From NCBI RefSeq assembly GCF_014842255.1, contig NZ_JACYVH010000004.1, forward strand, positions 98,399 to 162,398: DNA of 64,000 nt, given 5' to 3'. The stretch comes from Frigoribacterium sp. CFBP 13712. GTDB lineage: Bacteria > Actinomycetota > Actinomycetes > Actinomycetales > Microbacteriaceae. A program made the translations under genes and the position numbers. Below are positions 35,948 through 44,658 of this stretch, piece after piece. Under the pieces are notes generated by a model, which was given only the letters and a program-made list of their open reading frames with translations, was not told where the DNA came from and searched no databases. Numbering within the stretch: position 1 is the first letter of the stretch; every line of letters starts with the position of its first letter.

Positions 35948-36844
35948 CTACGCCCACGTGCTCCGAACGGGGTCCCATCGGCCAGACGTCACGGAGCCGT
36001 CGAGGACCGGCGCGACCATCCGGTTCGCCAGCGCCTCGGCTTCCTGCCAGGTGAGCTCGAGATCCGGGGCCTTCTTCGCGACCGTGGCGAACGTGCCTCG
36101 GATGGAGCTGGACGCATCGATCGCAGTGAAAGGATCCAGGTGACGAGTGGCTGTCTGAACGTCGAGCGCCTCGCGCAGCATCGTCGCGTCGCAGGGCAGG
36201 TTCTGAGCGATGAGGGCGAGGTCCACGAGGTCCTTCGCCCGCGAGGAGCGCCCGTCGCCACCATGGTGTCGCTCCATCATGGCGGCGACCTTGTCGGCGA
36301 TCTGCTGCTCGACGGCGATCATCACGTACTCCGGCGCGGGGACGTCGCGACCGAGGGGAACACGGAAACTCGGATTCGCCCGGACGGTCGCGGCTCCAGC
36401 GCGGTCGTGGATCGCGAGGTCGAGCTTGACCCGCTGACGGGTGCCGACGGCTTCATAGATGAGTTTGATCATCGTCACATTCGGCTGGTCTGCACTGCCT
36501 GAACCTTGGTTCTTGCCGACGCGGACGAAGCGGAGGCGATCGCCGTTGTCGCGCTCGAGGAGTCCGTCCAGAGCCGTGACCGCATCGTCGACGCTGGCTG
36601 CGACGGTTTCGAGGTCGATGTCGACCGTCGCCCGGGCACGGGGGATGAATGCGAGCATGCGCGTTCCCCCTTTCAAGACGAACGGACCCTCTCCCTCGAA
36701 CACACGAGACAGCAGACGGTCGAAGAGGAGCAGCTGCTGAAGCGTCGCCGACTGGACGCCGACGGCTGCAGCGCCGTTCTTCGCAGCTGACCGGATGGCC
36801 GCCCAGGTGGCTTCCGGCGTCGCGTAGCCGTCACTCTCAGTCAT
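35948..36844 (-). CDS. abiEii: AbiEii-type nucleotidyltransferase toxin
   Basis: 298 residues. VLKGGTRMLAF and RATVDIDLE (about 56-82) form the nucleotidyltransferase KGG...DxD active site of the AbiEii family, with a helical C-terminal part (RSSRAKDLVDLALIAQ). As the toxin of type IV toxin-antitoxin systems, such enzymes can block growth and give phage abortive infection. Its ATG overlaps the stop of the antitoxin gene (36841-36844). The first metal-binding motif is a VDID form rather than GSxxxDxD, which is normal for this family. Confidence 0.88.
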   Translation of the reverse strand: MTESDGYATPEATWAAIRSAAKNGAAAVGVQSATLQQLLLFDRLLSRVFEGEGPFVLKGGTRMLAFIPRARATVDIDLETVAASVDDAVTALDGLLERDNGDRLRFVRVGKNQGSGSADQPNVTMIKLIYEAVGTRQRVKLDLAIHDRAGAATVRANPSFRVPLGRDVPAPEYVMIAVEQQIADKVAAMMERHHGGDGRSSRAKDLVDLALIAQNLPCDATMLREALDVQTATRHLDPFTAIDASSSIRGTFATVAKKAPDLELTWQEAEALANRMVAPVLDGSVTSGRWDPVRSTWA

Positions 36845-37935
36845 CGGACCTCCTCGTCGATCGTCTCGCGGTCGACCTCCCCGCTTCGCGCACGGCCCTC
36901 CGGTCGCCCTCCCGTCTGCACCGCAGTTCGCGCGCTGTGCTGCGCGAGGTCGCGCAGCATTGCCTGGATGGCTGGCGGCAGGGCGATCTCAGGCAGCGCC
37001 GCGCTGGGGAGCTTCACGCGGGGAGGATACGGCGACAGGTATCCCCTCAGGGCTTCGCGGGTGGGGGCTGTCAGCCGCCGCACCTGTTCGTCGAGCTGCT
37101 TGCGGAAAGGGGCCATCATCCGCTCGGCCTGTTCGTCGAGCTGCTCTCGCAGGGGCGCGAACGTGTCGGGGCCCATTCCTTCGACAGATGCGTTCAGCTC
37201 GAAGAGGATCGGGGCGAGGGCTTGCTGCATCTGCTGGCCGAGCTCAGCGCTCAGGCGTTCCGTGAGGTCGGTCCTGACGACGAGGTCCTTGAGGCGTGCC
37301 GCGTCGACGCCGGCGAGTGTCCGCAGCTCGGCATACACGTCGGTGCCGTTCGCGTGACCCAGTCGCTTCGCGTGGGCATCGAGGTGTCGGACGAGAGCCG
37401 GGATGTCGAGGTCGTCGTCGGAGCGTTCCGCGTCGCCCAGAGCGTCGGCGACGAGGGAGAGGTCGCCCTCGTCCAGGAGATCTGCGATCGTGCGCTCTCG
37501 GGTGGTGACGGGAAGGCCGTCGAGGATCATCACGTCGGCCCGAGACAGGTGGCGCCGGCTGTAGCGCACGTCGTCGTGCGCGGTCTGACGGCGCTTCGCC
37601 GTATAGAGCAGGTACGGGGCCGGGTAGAGGTCCCCGATCTCGTGGACCCACGCTGCGGCGGCGCCACCGACGACGACATCGGGGTCGACGAGTCGATCGC
37701 GGGCGATGGCTGCAGGATCACTGGCCAGCCACGCGGCCCGAATGTCATCCAGACGATCCGTCGGCACACCGGGCAGCCGGTAGACGCCCGGTCGCATCCG
37801 TTCGAGCGTGCCTGCCTTCTCGCGTCGCGCGATCGTGCTTCGAGCGATGCCCTCGCCGTTCGCCTGGACAGCAGTGAGCATCCCCCACTGGCCCGCGGCG
37901 AGGCCGGCTAGACGACCCTCCGCTGACACAGACAT
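36841..37935 (-). CDS. abiEi: AbiEi family antitoxin, transcriptional regulator
   Basis: 364 residues. N-terminal winged helix (AVQANGEGIARSTIARREKAGTLERMRPGVYRLPG, about 23-57) followed by the AbiEi antitoxin domain (LVDPDVVVGGAAAAWVHEIGDLY) and a C-terminal region with a long coiled-coil-like helix (EQLDEQAERMMAPFRKQLDEQ). AbiEi binds inverted repeats at its own promoter and represses the abiE operon. The -10 box and a GCGCTAGCGC palindrome are directly upstream, and the start is leaderless. Confidence 0.88.
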   Translation of the reverse strand: MSVSAEGRLAGLAAGQWGMLTAVQANGEGIARSTIARREKAGTLERMRPGVYRLPGVPTDRLDDIRAAWLASDPAAIARDRLVDPDVVVGGAAAAWVHEIGDLYPAPYLLYTAKRRQTAHDDVRYSRRHLSRADVMILDGLPVTTRERTIADLLDEGDLSLVADALGDAERSDDDLDIPALVRHLDAHAKRLGHANGTDVYAELRTLAGVDAARLKDLVVRTDLTERLSAELGQQMQQALAPILFELNASVEGMGPDTFAPLREQLDEQAERMMAPFRKQLDEQVRRLTAPTREALRGYLSPYPPRVKLPSAALPEIALPPAIQAMLRDLAQHSARTAVQTGGRPEGRARSGEVDRETIDEEVR

Positions 37936-37941
37936 GCTTAG

Positions 37942-37958
37942 AGTGTACGCGCTAGCGC
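37942..37958 (-). promoter_or_regulatory. Leaderless promoter and operator of abiE
   Basis: TACACT (37942-37947 on the minus strand) ends 6 nt before the ATG, and the perfect 10-bp palindrome GCGCTAGCGC (37949-37958) is one base upstream of it, where a bound AbiEi would exclude RNA polymerase. Confidence 0.65.
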
Positions 37959-37987
37959 AACAAATTCAGCATGCCGAAGCGGCCGTC

Positions 37988-38689
37988 TCACCCTCGGCGG
38001 GGCGACCCCGCTGCGACGGCGAGCACCGTGGCTATCGTCCGCGGCAGCGCCAGCACCCGGAAGTGCCCGCCCGCCGACAGCCGTACGTTCTCGGCCCCCG
38101 GCAGCTCGCTGCCCTCGGGGATGTGCGGATCGAACTCCCCGTAGATCGAGACGATGCGGCTGTTCACGCTCTCGTCGCGTCCGAGCAGCATCGTCGTGGC
38201 GTCGCGGGGCGAGAACGCGCGGAGGGTCGACAGCGGCAGCCAGCGGGCGTACCTCGACCCCGAGAAGGGCGCGCAGATCGCCACCATCGTGTCGACCCGG
38301 CGGTCGGGGTCGAGCCGGGCCATGACGTACTTGCCGATCAGACCGCCCTTGCTATGGGCGACGATGACCACGTCGCGGAGATCGTGCCGCTCGAGGTGGG
38401 CCGCGACGTCCCGTGCCGCCGCCTCGACCGGGCGGCCGTTCCAGCGGAGCGCCGACAGCACGTGCACGGGATGCCCCTCGGAGTGGACCCGCGCGATCAG
38501 CGGACGGAGGAACGCCCAGGTCTCCCAGACGCCGGGCACGACCAGCACGGGTCTCCCGTCGCCCGCGAGGTACTCGGCCTCGCCCCTCGGTGCGAGCACC
38601 GCGCGCAGCTGCCAGTGCGCGGCGTAGGCGTAGTCCCGCACCCACCAGACGAGGAGGCGCGCGAGACGGGACGGGGACGGCGCGGTCAC
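37988..38689 (-). CDS. Alpha/beta hydrolase, lipase-like
   Basis: 233 residues. LVVPGVWETW (oxyanion strand, about 47-56), nucleophile elbow VAHSKGG (Ser about 112), acid in YGEFDPHIPEG and H in AGGHFRVL complete a Ser-Asp-His triad of esterase_lipase/PGAP1-like proteins. No signal peptide is seen. Start at GTG; GGAGG is about 12 nt upstream. Confidence 0.83.
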   Translation of the reverse strand: MTAPSPSRLARLLVWWVRDYAYAAHWQLRAVLAPRGEAEYLAGDGRPVLVVPGVWETWAFLRPLIARVHSEGHPVHVLSALRWNGRPVEAAARDVAAHLERHDLRDVVIVAHSKGGLIGKYVMARLDPDRRVDTMVAICAPFSGSRYARWLPLSTLRAFSPRDATTMLLGRDESVNSRIVSIYGEFDPHIPEGSELPGAENVRLSAGGHFRVLALPRTIATVLAVAAGSPRRG

Positions 38690-38775
38690 GGGGATGGGGC
38701 CTCCAGAGACGACTCGACGGGCGCAGGGGTCGCCCCGGAGTGTAGGCGCGGGCCGGGGGCGACGCGCGGGCCGGC

Positions 38776-38799
38776 CGCCTACGACTCAGGTCGTAGGCG
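38776..38799. promoter_or_regulatory. Perfect 10-bp inverted repeat, candidate operator
   Basis: CGCCTACGAC and GTCGTAGGCG, 4 nt apart (loop TCAG), lie 55 nt before the beta-lactamase-like gene. This kind of site is what NarL-type regulators bind, and the NarL-type regulator is in the same operon. Confidence 0.55.
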
Positions 38800-38853
38800 A
38801 TGTCCCGACCTGCGCCTCCTGTGCGACGGGGCCGCGACGGCGAGCGTAGAGGC

Positions 38854-41010
38854 ATGACAACGACACCGACCATCCGACCGCCGCGGCGTCGCCCCCGTGC
38901 GCCGCGCCTCCTGCCCCGACTCGCCGCCGCGACGGCCGCCGTCGCCCTCGCCCTGCCGCTCGCCGCGTGCTCCGCGGGGGCCGCGAGCGGCGCGACCGCC
39001 GACACCGCGCCTCCCGCCCCTCCCCGCCACCAGCCCGGCGGGCACACCCTGACCGCCGACGACGTCGACGGCTGGCTCGACGGGGCCGTCGGCTCCGCGC
39101 TGCAGACGACGGGGATCCCCGGGGCGTCCGTGTCGGTCGTCTCGGGCGGCGAGCTGCTCACCGCACGGGGCTACGGCGTCGCCGACACGGGCACCGAGAG
39201 CGGGACGGTCGTGCCCGTCGACCCCGACGAGACCCTGTTCCGCGTCGGCTCCGTCTCGAAGGTCGTCTCGGCGACGGCGATCATGCAGCTCGTCGAACGC
39301 GGCGACCTCGACCTCGACGCCGACGTGCAGCAGTACCTCGACTTCGACCTCGACACCCCGAAGGGCGCGATCACCCTGCGGCACCTGCTGACGCACACCG
39401 CGGGCTTCGAGGAGGTCATCTCGGGCCTGATCGGCACCCCCGGCAGCGAGGTGTCGCTGCACGACGCCGTCTCGGCCGCGCCGCCCGCGCAGGTCTACGC
39501 GCCCGGGACGACGCCCGCCTACTCGAACTACGGCGCCACCCTCGCCGGCTACATCGCCGAGCGGGTCGGAGGCGAGCCGTTCGCCGAGCTGCTGCAGCAC
39601 GACGTGTTCGAGCCGGCGGGGATGACCTCGTCGTCGTTCGAGCAGCCGCTGCCCGACGCCCTCGACGCCCGCCTCGCGAAGGGCTACGCCGACGACTCGA
39701 AGCCGGCGTCGCCCACGGAGGTCGTCAACGCGGCCCCCGCCGGCGCGATGACCTCGAGCGCCACCGACATGGCCCGCTTCATGCTCGCCCACCTCGGCGA
39801 GCTGCCCGACGGGGCCTCGCTGCTCGGCGACGACGCGCTCGCCGAGATGCACCGCCCCGCCCTCGACTCCGACGACCTCGGCACCCTGGCCGCCGGGCAG
39901 CGCATGGACCTCGCGTTCTTCGACGACAGCACCCCCGGTGTCCCGGCCTTCGGGCACGACGGCGACACCCAGGTGTTCCACACGGCCATGCGGATCTTCC
40001 CCGAGCACGACGCGGGCATCTTCATCACGATGAACGGCAGCGGGCGCTCGGCGACCGACTCCCTGGACCTGCGGACCACCGTGCTGCAGGGCTTCGCCGA
40101 CCGCTACCTGCGCGACGCGGGTGAGAGCACGGGCGGCAGCGCAGACGAGAGCGCCGACGAGAGCGACAGCCGAGGAGGCGCGGGTGCGGTCGCGGAGAGC
40201 GGCTCCGACGCCGAGTCGGCCGGCTCCGACGCCGCCGCGCTGGCGGGCACGTACGTCTCGTCGCGCTCGCCGGTGACGAACTTCGGGTCGCTGCTGGCGC
40301 TCAGCGGTCAGACCGTCGTCGCCCCGCGCGCCGACGGCACCGTCTCGGTCACCCCGAAGCCGCTCGGGGTCACCACGGGCGTCTACGAGCAGGTCGAGCC
40401 CGACCTGTGGCGCGAGGTGGGCGGAGACGCCGTGCTCGCGACGCGGACGGACGACGCGACCGACCCGGACGCGGCCGTGACCGCCATCTCGTGGGGCGCC
40501 TCCTTCACCATGCTGCGGGCGGAGCCCTGGCAGGCGGCGTCGGTCGCCCTGCCCCTCGTCATCGCCTCCGTCGTGGTGCTGCTGGTGTCGCTGATCGTCT
40601 GGCCCGCGACCGCGCTCGCCGGTCTCGGGTCGCGCTCCCGCCGTGGCACCGCCCCGGTTCCGGGCACCGCCGTCGCGCCCCGCACCGCACCGCGCCGTCG
40701 CGACCGGACGCTGCTGCTCTCGCGGCTCGGGCAGGCGTCGACGATGCTCGCCCTCGTCGGCTGGGCGGTCGTCGCCGTGCAGGCCATGTCGTTCGCCGAG
40801 GTGTCGGCCACGACCCTGCGGGTGCTGCAGGCGCTTCAGCTGCTCGGCGTGCTGGCCGTCGTGCCCGCCGCGATCGTCGCGTGGCAGGCCGTCCGGGCAC
40901 GACGCGGCTGGGCGGTCGTCACCGGCCGGGTGCTCGTCGTCGTCGCGCTCGTCGCCCTCGCCGGGTTCGCGTTCGCGTTCCGCCTCATCGCTCCGAGCGT
41001 GAGCTTCTGA
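38854..41010 (+). CDS. Serine beta-lactamase/penicillin-binding-fold lipoprotein with C-terminal membrane domain
   Basis: 718 residues. Lipobox LAAC (about 30-33) after a signal sequence, then a class C/DD-peptidase fold: SVSK (about 133-136), YSNYG (about 222-226), HDGDT replacing the KTG box (about 368-372). After an acidic Ser/Gly linker (about 425-465) come three or four membrane helices (about 555-715). It may bind or hydrolyse beta-lactams or be an esterase. The start ATG 38854 is chosen for the signal peptide. The motif copy at about 40170 lies in the linker. Confidence 0.82.
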   Translation: MTTTPTIRPPRRRPRAPRLLPRLAAATAAVALALPLAACSAGAASGATADTAPPAPPRHQPGGHTLTADDVDGWLDGAVGSALQTTGIPGASVSVVSGGELLTARGYGVADTGTESGTVVPVDPDETLFRVGSVSKVVSATAIMQLVERGDLDLDADVQQYLDFDLDTPKGAITLRHLLTHTAGFEEVISGLIGTPGSEVSLHDAVSAAPPAQVYAPGTTPAYSNYGATLAGYIAERVGGEPFAELLQHDVFEPAGMTSSSFEQPLPDALDARLAKGYADDSKPASPTEVVNAAPAGAMTSSATDMARFMLAHLGELPDGASLLGDDALAEMHRPALDSDDLGTLAAGQRMDLAFFDDSTPGVPAFGHDGDTQVFHTAMRIFPEHDAGIFITMNGSGRSATDSLDLRTTVLQGFADRYLRDAGESTGGSADESADESDSRGGAGAVAESGSDAESAGSDAAALAGTYVSSRSPVTNFGSLLALSGQTVVAPRADGTVSVTPKPLGVTTGVYEQVEPDLWREVGGDAVLATRTDDATDPDAAVTAISWGASFTMLRAEPWQAASVALPLVIASVVVLLVSLIVWPATALAGLGSRSRRGTAPVPGTAVAPRTAPRRRDRTLLLSRLGQASTMLALVGWAVVAVQAMSFAEVSATTLRVLQALQLLGVLAVVPAAIVAWQAVRARRGWAVVTGRVLVVVALVALAGFAFAFRLIAPSVSF

Positions 41011-42551
41011 TGCACGGGCCGACGACTCCTCCACAGGGCCCTCCGGGGGGCGACCGCTCACCATCGCGGTCGGACGGCGCCACCGCGCCGACCGGCACCT
41101 GGCATGCTCGGACGATGACATCGCACCAGGCCGCCGACGCCGGGGCTCCCGACGCCGGGGCCCTCGACACCGGCGCCCTCGCCCCCGGCGCCGGCATCGG
41201 CCCCGGTGTCGCGACGATGCGGCGGGTGCTCGGTCGCCTCGGGGTCCGCTCCCCTCTCGGTCGCGACATCGTGCTCGCCGCCGTGTGGGGCGTGGTCACC
41301 CTCGCCCTGCTCGGCGGGCTCCTCGCCACCGGCGAGCTCGGCGTCGCGCCGCGCGGGCCCTCGAGCCCGCAGATCACCGTGATGGTCGTGCTGGCCGTCG
41401 TCCAGTGCGCGCCGCTCGCGCTGCGACGGGTCAGACCGGTCGCCGTGCTGCTGGTCGTCGCGGTCCTTCAGGCCGGTCTGCTGGCCGTCGTGCCGTCGGG
41501 CATCGCCCTCTGGACGGCTGCGCCCGTCGTCGCCGCCTACACGGTGGGCTCGCTCCGGTCGACGCGCGTCGCCGTCGGGGCGTCGCTCGGGGCGATCGGC
41601 GTCGCGACCGTCGGGGCCGTCGTCGGCGCGACCGACGTCGTCGCCCGGCGACTGGGCGGCGGCGACGCGGTCTCGACGCCCGGCGCGCAGCTGTACGGCG
41701 AGGGGGCCTCCGGCGTCGTCGTCGAGGTCCTCGCACTCCTCGCGACGGGCGTGCTCGTCATCGGGGTCAGCGCGGCCGTCGGCTCGTGGGTCGCCCTCCG
41801 GCGCAGCCACGACCGCGACGCCCGGGCGCGGGCCGCCGAGACGGTCGAGCACCAGGCGACGCGCACCCGCGAGGCGGTCGCCGCCGAGCGCACCCGCATG
41901 GCGCGCGAGCTGCACGACGTCGCGGCCCACCATCTGACCGGTCTCGTGGTGCAGGCGGGGGCGGCCGAGCGACTGGTCGACGCCGACCCCGACCGCGCGA
42001 AGGAGTCGCTGCGGAGCGTGCGGGCGCAGGGCCGCGAGACCCTCGACGCCCTCCGGTCGATCGTCGGGATCCTCCGCGAGACCGGCGACGACGCGAACGG
42101 CACCGTGCCGGTGCCCGGTCTCGGCGACGTGCCCGGCCTCGTCGACTCGGCCCGCGCCTCCGGAGCGGTCGTCGAGGTCCGGTCGCAGGGCACCCTGCCC
42201 GTGCTGGCGCCGCTGGCCGACGTGACGGCGTTCCGCACCGTCCAGGAGGCGCTGGTCAACGCCCGCCGCCACAGCCCCGGCGCGGTGGTCGAGCTCTCGA
42301 TCGACGCGACCGCCGAGCGGCTGACCATCGTGGTCGAGAACGACCTGCCGGCCGACGGCGGCACGGAGCACACCCCCGGGTACGGACTGGTCGGCATGCG
42401 CGAACGGGCGGCGCTGGTCGGCGGAGCGCTCGAGGCGGGCGTGGCCGCTCCGGCCGGGGCCCGTGCAGCCGGGGCCGCACAGCGCTGGCGCGTGCGGCTC
42501 GAGCTGCCTGTCGAGACCGACACCGAGGTCACCTCCGGAGGCCCGGCGTGA
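41010..42551 (+). CDS. Sensor histidine kinase (NarL/LiaS-type, HisKA_3)
   Basis: 513 residues if started at ATG 41010, which overlaps the upstream stop (TGATG). ATG 41115 is an alternative, with CATGCT 6 nt before it. Four to five membrane helices (about 90-245) precede a HisKA_3 domain, ARELHDVAAHHLTGL (H about 304), and an HATPase domain (GLVGMRERAALVGG). With the next gene it forms a two-component system whose likely output is the operon itself and the upstream beta-lactamase-like protein. Confidence 0.88.
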   Translation: MHGPTTPPQGPPGGDRSPSRSDGATAPTGTWHARTMTSHQAADAGAPDAGALDTGALAPGAGIGPGVATMRRVLGRLGVRSPLGRDIVLAAVWGVVTLALLGGLLATGELGVAPRGPSSPQITVMVVLAVVQCAPLALRRVRPVAVLLVVAVLQAGLLAVVPSGIALWTAAPVVAAYTVGSLRSTRVAVGASLGAIGVATVGAVVGATDVVARRLGGGDAVSTPGAQLYGEGASGVVVEVLALLATGVLVIGVSAAVGSWVALRRSHDRDARARAAETVEHQATRTREAVAAERTRMARELHDVAAHHLTGLVVQAGAAERLVDADPDRAKESLRSVRAQGRETLDALRSIVGILRETGDDANGTVPVPGLGDVPGLVDSARASGAVVEVRSQGTLPVLAPLADVTAFRTVQEALVNARRHSPGAVVELSIDATAERLTIVVENDLPADGGTEHTPGYGLVGMRERAALVGGALEAGVAAPAGARAAGAAQRWRVRLELPVETDTEVTSGGPA

Positions 42552-43240
42552 TCCGCGTGGTGCTGGTCGACGACCAGGCCATCGTGCGGACGGGGTTCCG
42601 GGTGGTGCTCGAGACGTCCGGCGGGATCGAGGTCGTCGGCGAGGCGGCAGGCGGGCGCGAGGCCGTCGACCTGGTCCGCCGGGTGCGACCCGACGTCGTC
42701 GTCATGGACGTCCGCATGCCCGCGGGCGACGGCATCGCGGCGACGCGGGCCATCGTCGGCGGCGGCGACCCCGCGCCGGGCTCCGCAGGGCCGGAGGCGC
42801 GGGTCGAGTCCCCCGCGCCTCCGGCCGTCCTCGTCGCCACCACCTTCGACCTCGACGAGTACGTGTTCGGCGCGCTCGAGGCCGGGGCCAGCGGGTTCGT
42901 GCTGAAGGACGTCGAGCCCGACGAGTTCGTCGCCGCCGTGCGGAGCCTCGCGGCGGGGCAGGCCGCCATCGACGGCGCGACGACCCGCCGGGTGATCGCC
43001 GAGTTCACCCGGCGCCGCCGCACGACGGCCGTCGAGCCCTCGCCCGACGTGCTCACCGAGCGCGAGCAGCAGATCGTGCGGCTGCTGGGCGACGGGCTCT
43101 CGAACGACGAGATCGGCGACCGGCTCGTCGTCGAGACGAGTACGGTCAAGTCGCACCTCACCCGCGTCATGACCAAGCTCGGCACGCGCGATCGGCTGCA
43201 GACCGTCGTCTGGGCGTTCCGATCGGGTCTGCTGCCCTGA
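42548..43240 (+). CDS. Response regulator, NarL/LuxR family
   Basis: 230 residues. Receiver: acidic pair D8/D9, phospho-acceptor D54 (VVVMDVRMP), K120 (FVLKD); C-terminal LuxR helix-turn-helix (LTEREQQIVRLLGDGLSNDE, SHLTRVMTKL). GTG overlaps the kinase stop. Residues about 71-93 form an inserted Pro/Gly/Glu segment between the receiver's helix and the next strand; it is coded by a perfect inverted pair of the abundant motif (42791-42824). Confidence 0.92.
   Translation: MIRVVLVDDQAIVRTGFRVVLETSGGIEVVGEAAGGREAVDLVRRVRPDVVVMDVRMPAGDGIAATRAIVGGGDPAPGSAGPEARVESPAPPAVLVATTFDLDEYVFGALEAGASGFVLKDVEPDEFVAAVRSLAAGQAAIDGATTRRVIAEFTRRRRTTAVEPSPDVLTEREQQIVRLLGDGLSNDEIGDRLVVETSTVKSHLTRVMTKLGTRDRLQTVVWAFRSGLLP
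42791..42824. repeat. Inverted pair of the abundant motif inside the receiver domain
   Basis: CCGGAGGCGCGGG (42791-42803) and CCCGCGCCTCCGG (42812-42824), 13-bp perfect arms around 8 nt, encode part of a protein insertion in the response regulator. Confidence 0.9.
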
Positions 43241-43257
43241 GAGCTGCCCGCGACCCC

Positions 43258-43345
43258 GCTCGCGCCTCCCGGATCCCGCCTCCCCGACCCGCGCCTCCCC
43301 GATCCCAGCCATCGCCTCCCCGACCCGCGCCTCCCCCACCCGAGC
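43258..43345. repeat. Degenerate tandem array of the abundant motif
   Basis: CGCGCCTCCC, CCGCCTCCCCG, GACCCGCGCCTCCCCG and similar units follow each other every 15-25 nt in the gap after the response regulator. Confidence 0.75.
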
Positions 43346-43391
43346 CCTGGCGACCACCCGTCGACCGGCCGACAGATTGCGATCCGCAGCC

Positions 43392-44297
43392 ATGACCACC
43401 ACCCTCCTCGTCGCCGGCGCCACCGGAGACCTCGGTCGCCGCATCGTCCGCGAACTGCTCGAGCACGACGTCCACCTGCGGGTCCTGACCCGGCCCGGCA
43501 GCGACACGGCGGCCACGCTGTTCGGCGGCGACGACCGCATCGACGTCGTCACCGCCGAGTACACCGACCACGCGGGGCTGGCCGCCGCGGTCTCGGGCGT
43601 CGAGGTGGTCGTCTCGGCGGTCAGCGGCGTGCGGCCCGTGATCGTCGACGCGCAGCGGGCGCTGCTCGCAGCCGCCGTCGTGGCGGGTGTGCCGCGCTTC
43701 ATCCCGTCGGACTACTCGGCCGACTACCGACGCATCAGCCCCGGCACCAACCGCAACTTCGAGCTGCGCCGCGAGTTCGCCGCCGACGTCGACGCCGCGC
43801 CGATCCAGGCGACGTCGATCCTGAACGGCATGTTCACCGACCTGCTGACCGGCGACGCGCCGATGATCCTCTTCGACCGCCGCCGGGTGCTGTTCTGGTC
43901 GTCGGCCGACCAGGTGCTCGACTTCACCACGAAGGACGACGTCGCCCGGATCACCGCGCTCGCGGCGCTCGACCCGCAGGCGCCGCGCGTCGTCGAGGTC
44001 GCCGGGTCGCAGGTGTCGGCACGGGAGGTCGCGGCGACGATGACCGAGCTGACCGGCACCCCGTTCAAGCTCCTCTGGGCCGGGACGACGGGCACGCTCT
44101 CGGCGATGAGCTCGATCGGGCGACGGCTGTCGAAGAGCGGCGACGAGACGTTCCCCGCCTGGCAGGGGATGCAGTACTTCGTCAGCATGTTCAGCGGCCA
44201 GGCGCAGCTGCACCACGTCGACGACGACCGCTACGGCCCCCACCGCTGGACGACGGTGCGCGACGTGCTCGAGCAGCACCTCGCGGCGCGCCCCTAG
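43392..44297 (+). CDS. NmrA-like NAD(P)-binding protein
   Basis: 301 residues. N-terminal AGATGDLGRRIV (about 8-19) is a Rossmann dinucleotide motif, and VPRFIPSDYSADYRR (about 99-113) is the NmrA/isoflavone-reductase signature. The family senses or reduces with NAD(P)H; the substrate is unknown. No ribosome site is obvious. Confidence 0.88.
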   Translation: MTTTLLVAGATGDLGRRIVRELLEHDVHLRVLTRPGSDTAATLFGGDDRIDVVTAEYTDHAGLAAAVSGVEVVVSAVSGVRPVIVDAQRALLAAAVVAGVPRFIPSDYSADYRRISPGTNRNFELRREFAADVDAAPIQATSILNGMFTDLLTGDAPMILFDRRRVLFWSSADQVLDFTTKDDVARITALAALDPQAPRVVEVAGSQVSAREVAATMTELTGTPFKLLWAGTTGTLSAMSSIGRRLSKSGDETFPAWQGMQYFVSMFSGQAQLHHVDDDRYGPHRWTTVRDVLEQHLAARP

Positions 44298-44557
44298 CCC
44301 GCGCCTCCTGATCCGATGGGGGTGCGGCGGGTTCCCGTCATCCGCGGCGGGTCAGCGCTGACCCGCCCGCGATGACACGAACCCGCCGAACCCGCACGGC
44401 GCCGCCCCGCCCAACCCGCAGCACGCCGCCCGGCCGACCCGCGCCTCCTGACCCGCGCCTCCTGATCCGATGGGGGTGCGGCGGGTTCCCGTCATCCGCG
44501 GCGGGTCAGCGCTGACCCGCCCGCGATGACACGGACCCGCCGCACCCGCACGGCGCC
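44298..44557. repeat. Two 106-bp direct copies of a palindromic element
   Basis: 44298-44403 and 44452-44557 are the same 106 bp with two base changes (offset 154). Each starts with CCCGCGCCTCCTG (abundant motif) and contains a 74-bp imperfect palindrome centred on GGGTCAGCGCTGACCC. They look like a non-autonomous or REP-like element. A partial copy may begin the window. Confidence 0.88.
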
Positions 44558-44611
44558 CCGCCCAACCCGCACGGCACCCGCACGGCACCCGCACGGCACC
44601 CGCTACGCGGC
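44558..44611. repeat. Short tandem ACGGCACCCGC repeats
   Basis: CACGGCACCCG is repeated about three times just beyond the second palindromic element, before the pstS terminator. No gene is seen. Confidence 0.5.
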
Positions 44612-44642
44612 GAGGCCGCCACCCCGCAGGGGTGACGGCCTC
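44612..44642. terminator. Hairpin terminator of pstS
   Basis: GAGGCCGCCACCCC pairs with GGGGTGACGGCCTC (one mismatch), 3-nt loop, 17 nt beyond the pstS stop. Confidence 0.75.
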
Positions 44643-44658
44643 GTGCTGGAGCGCGGTG

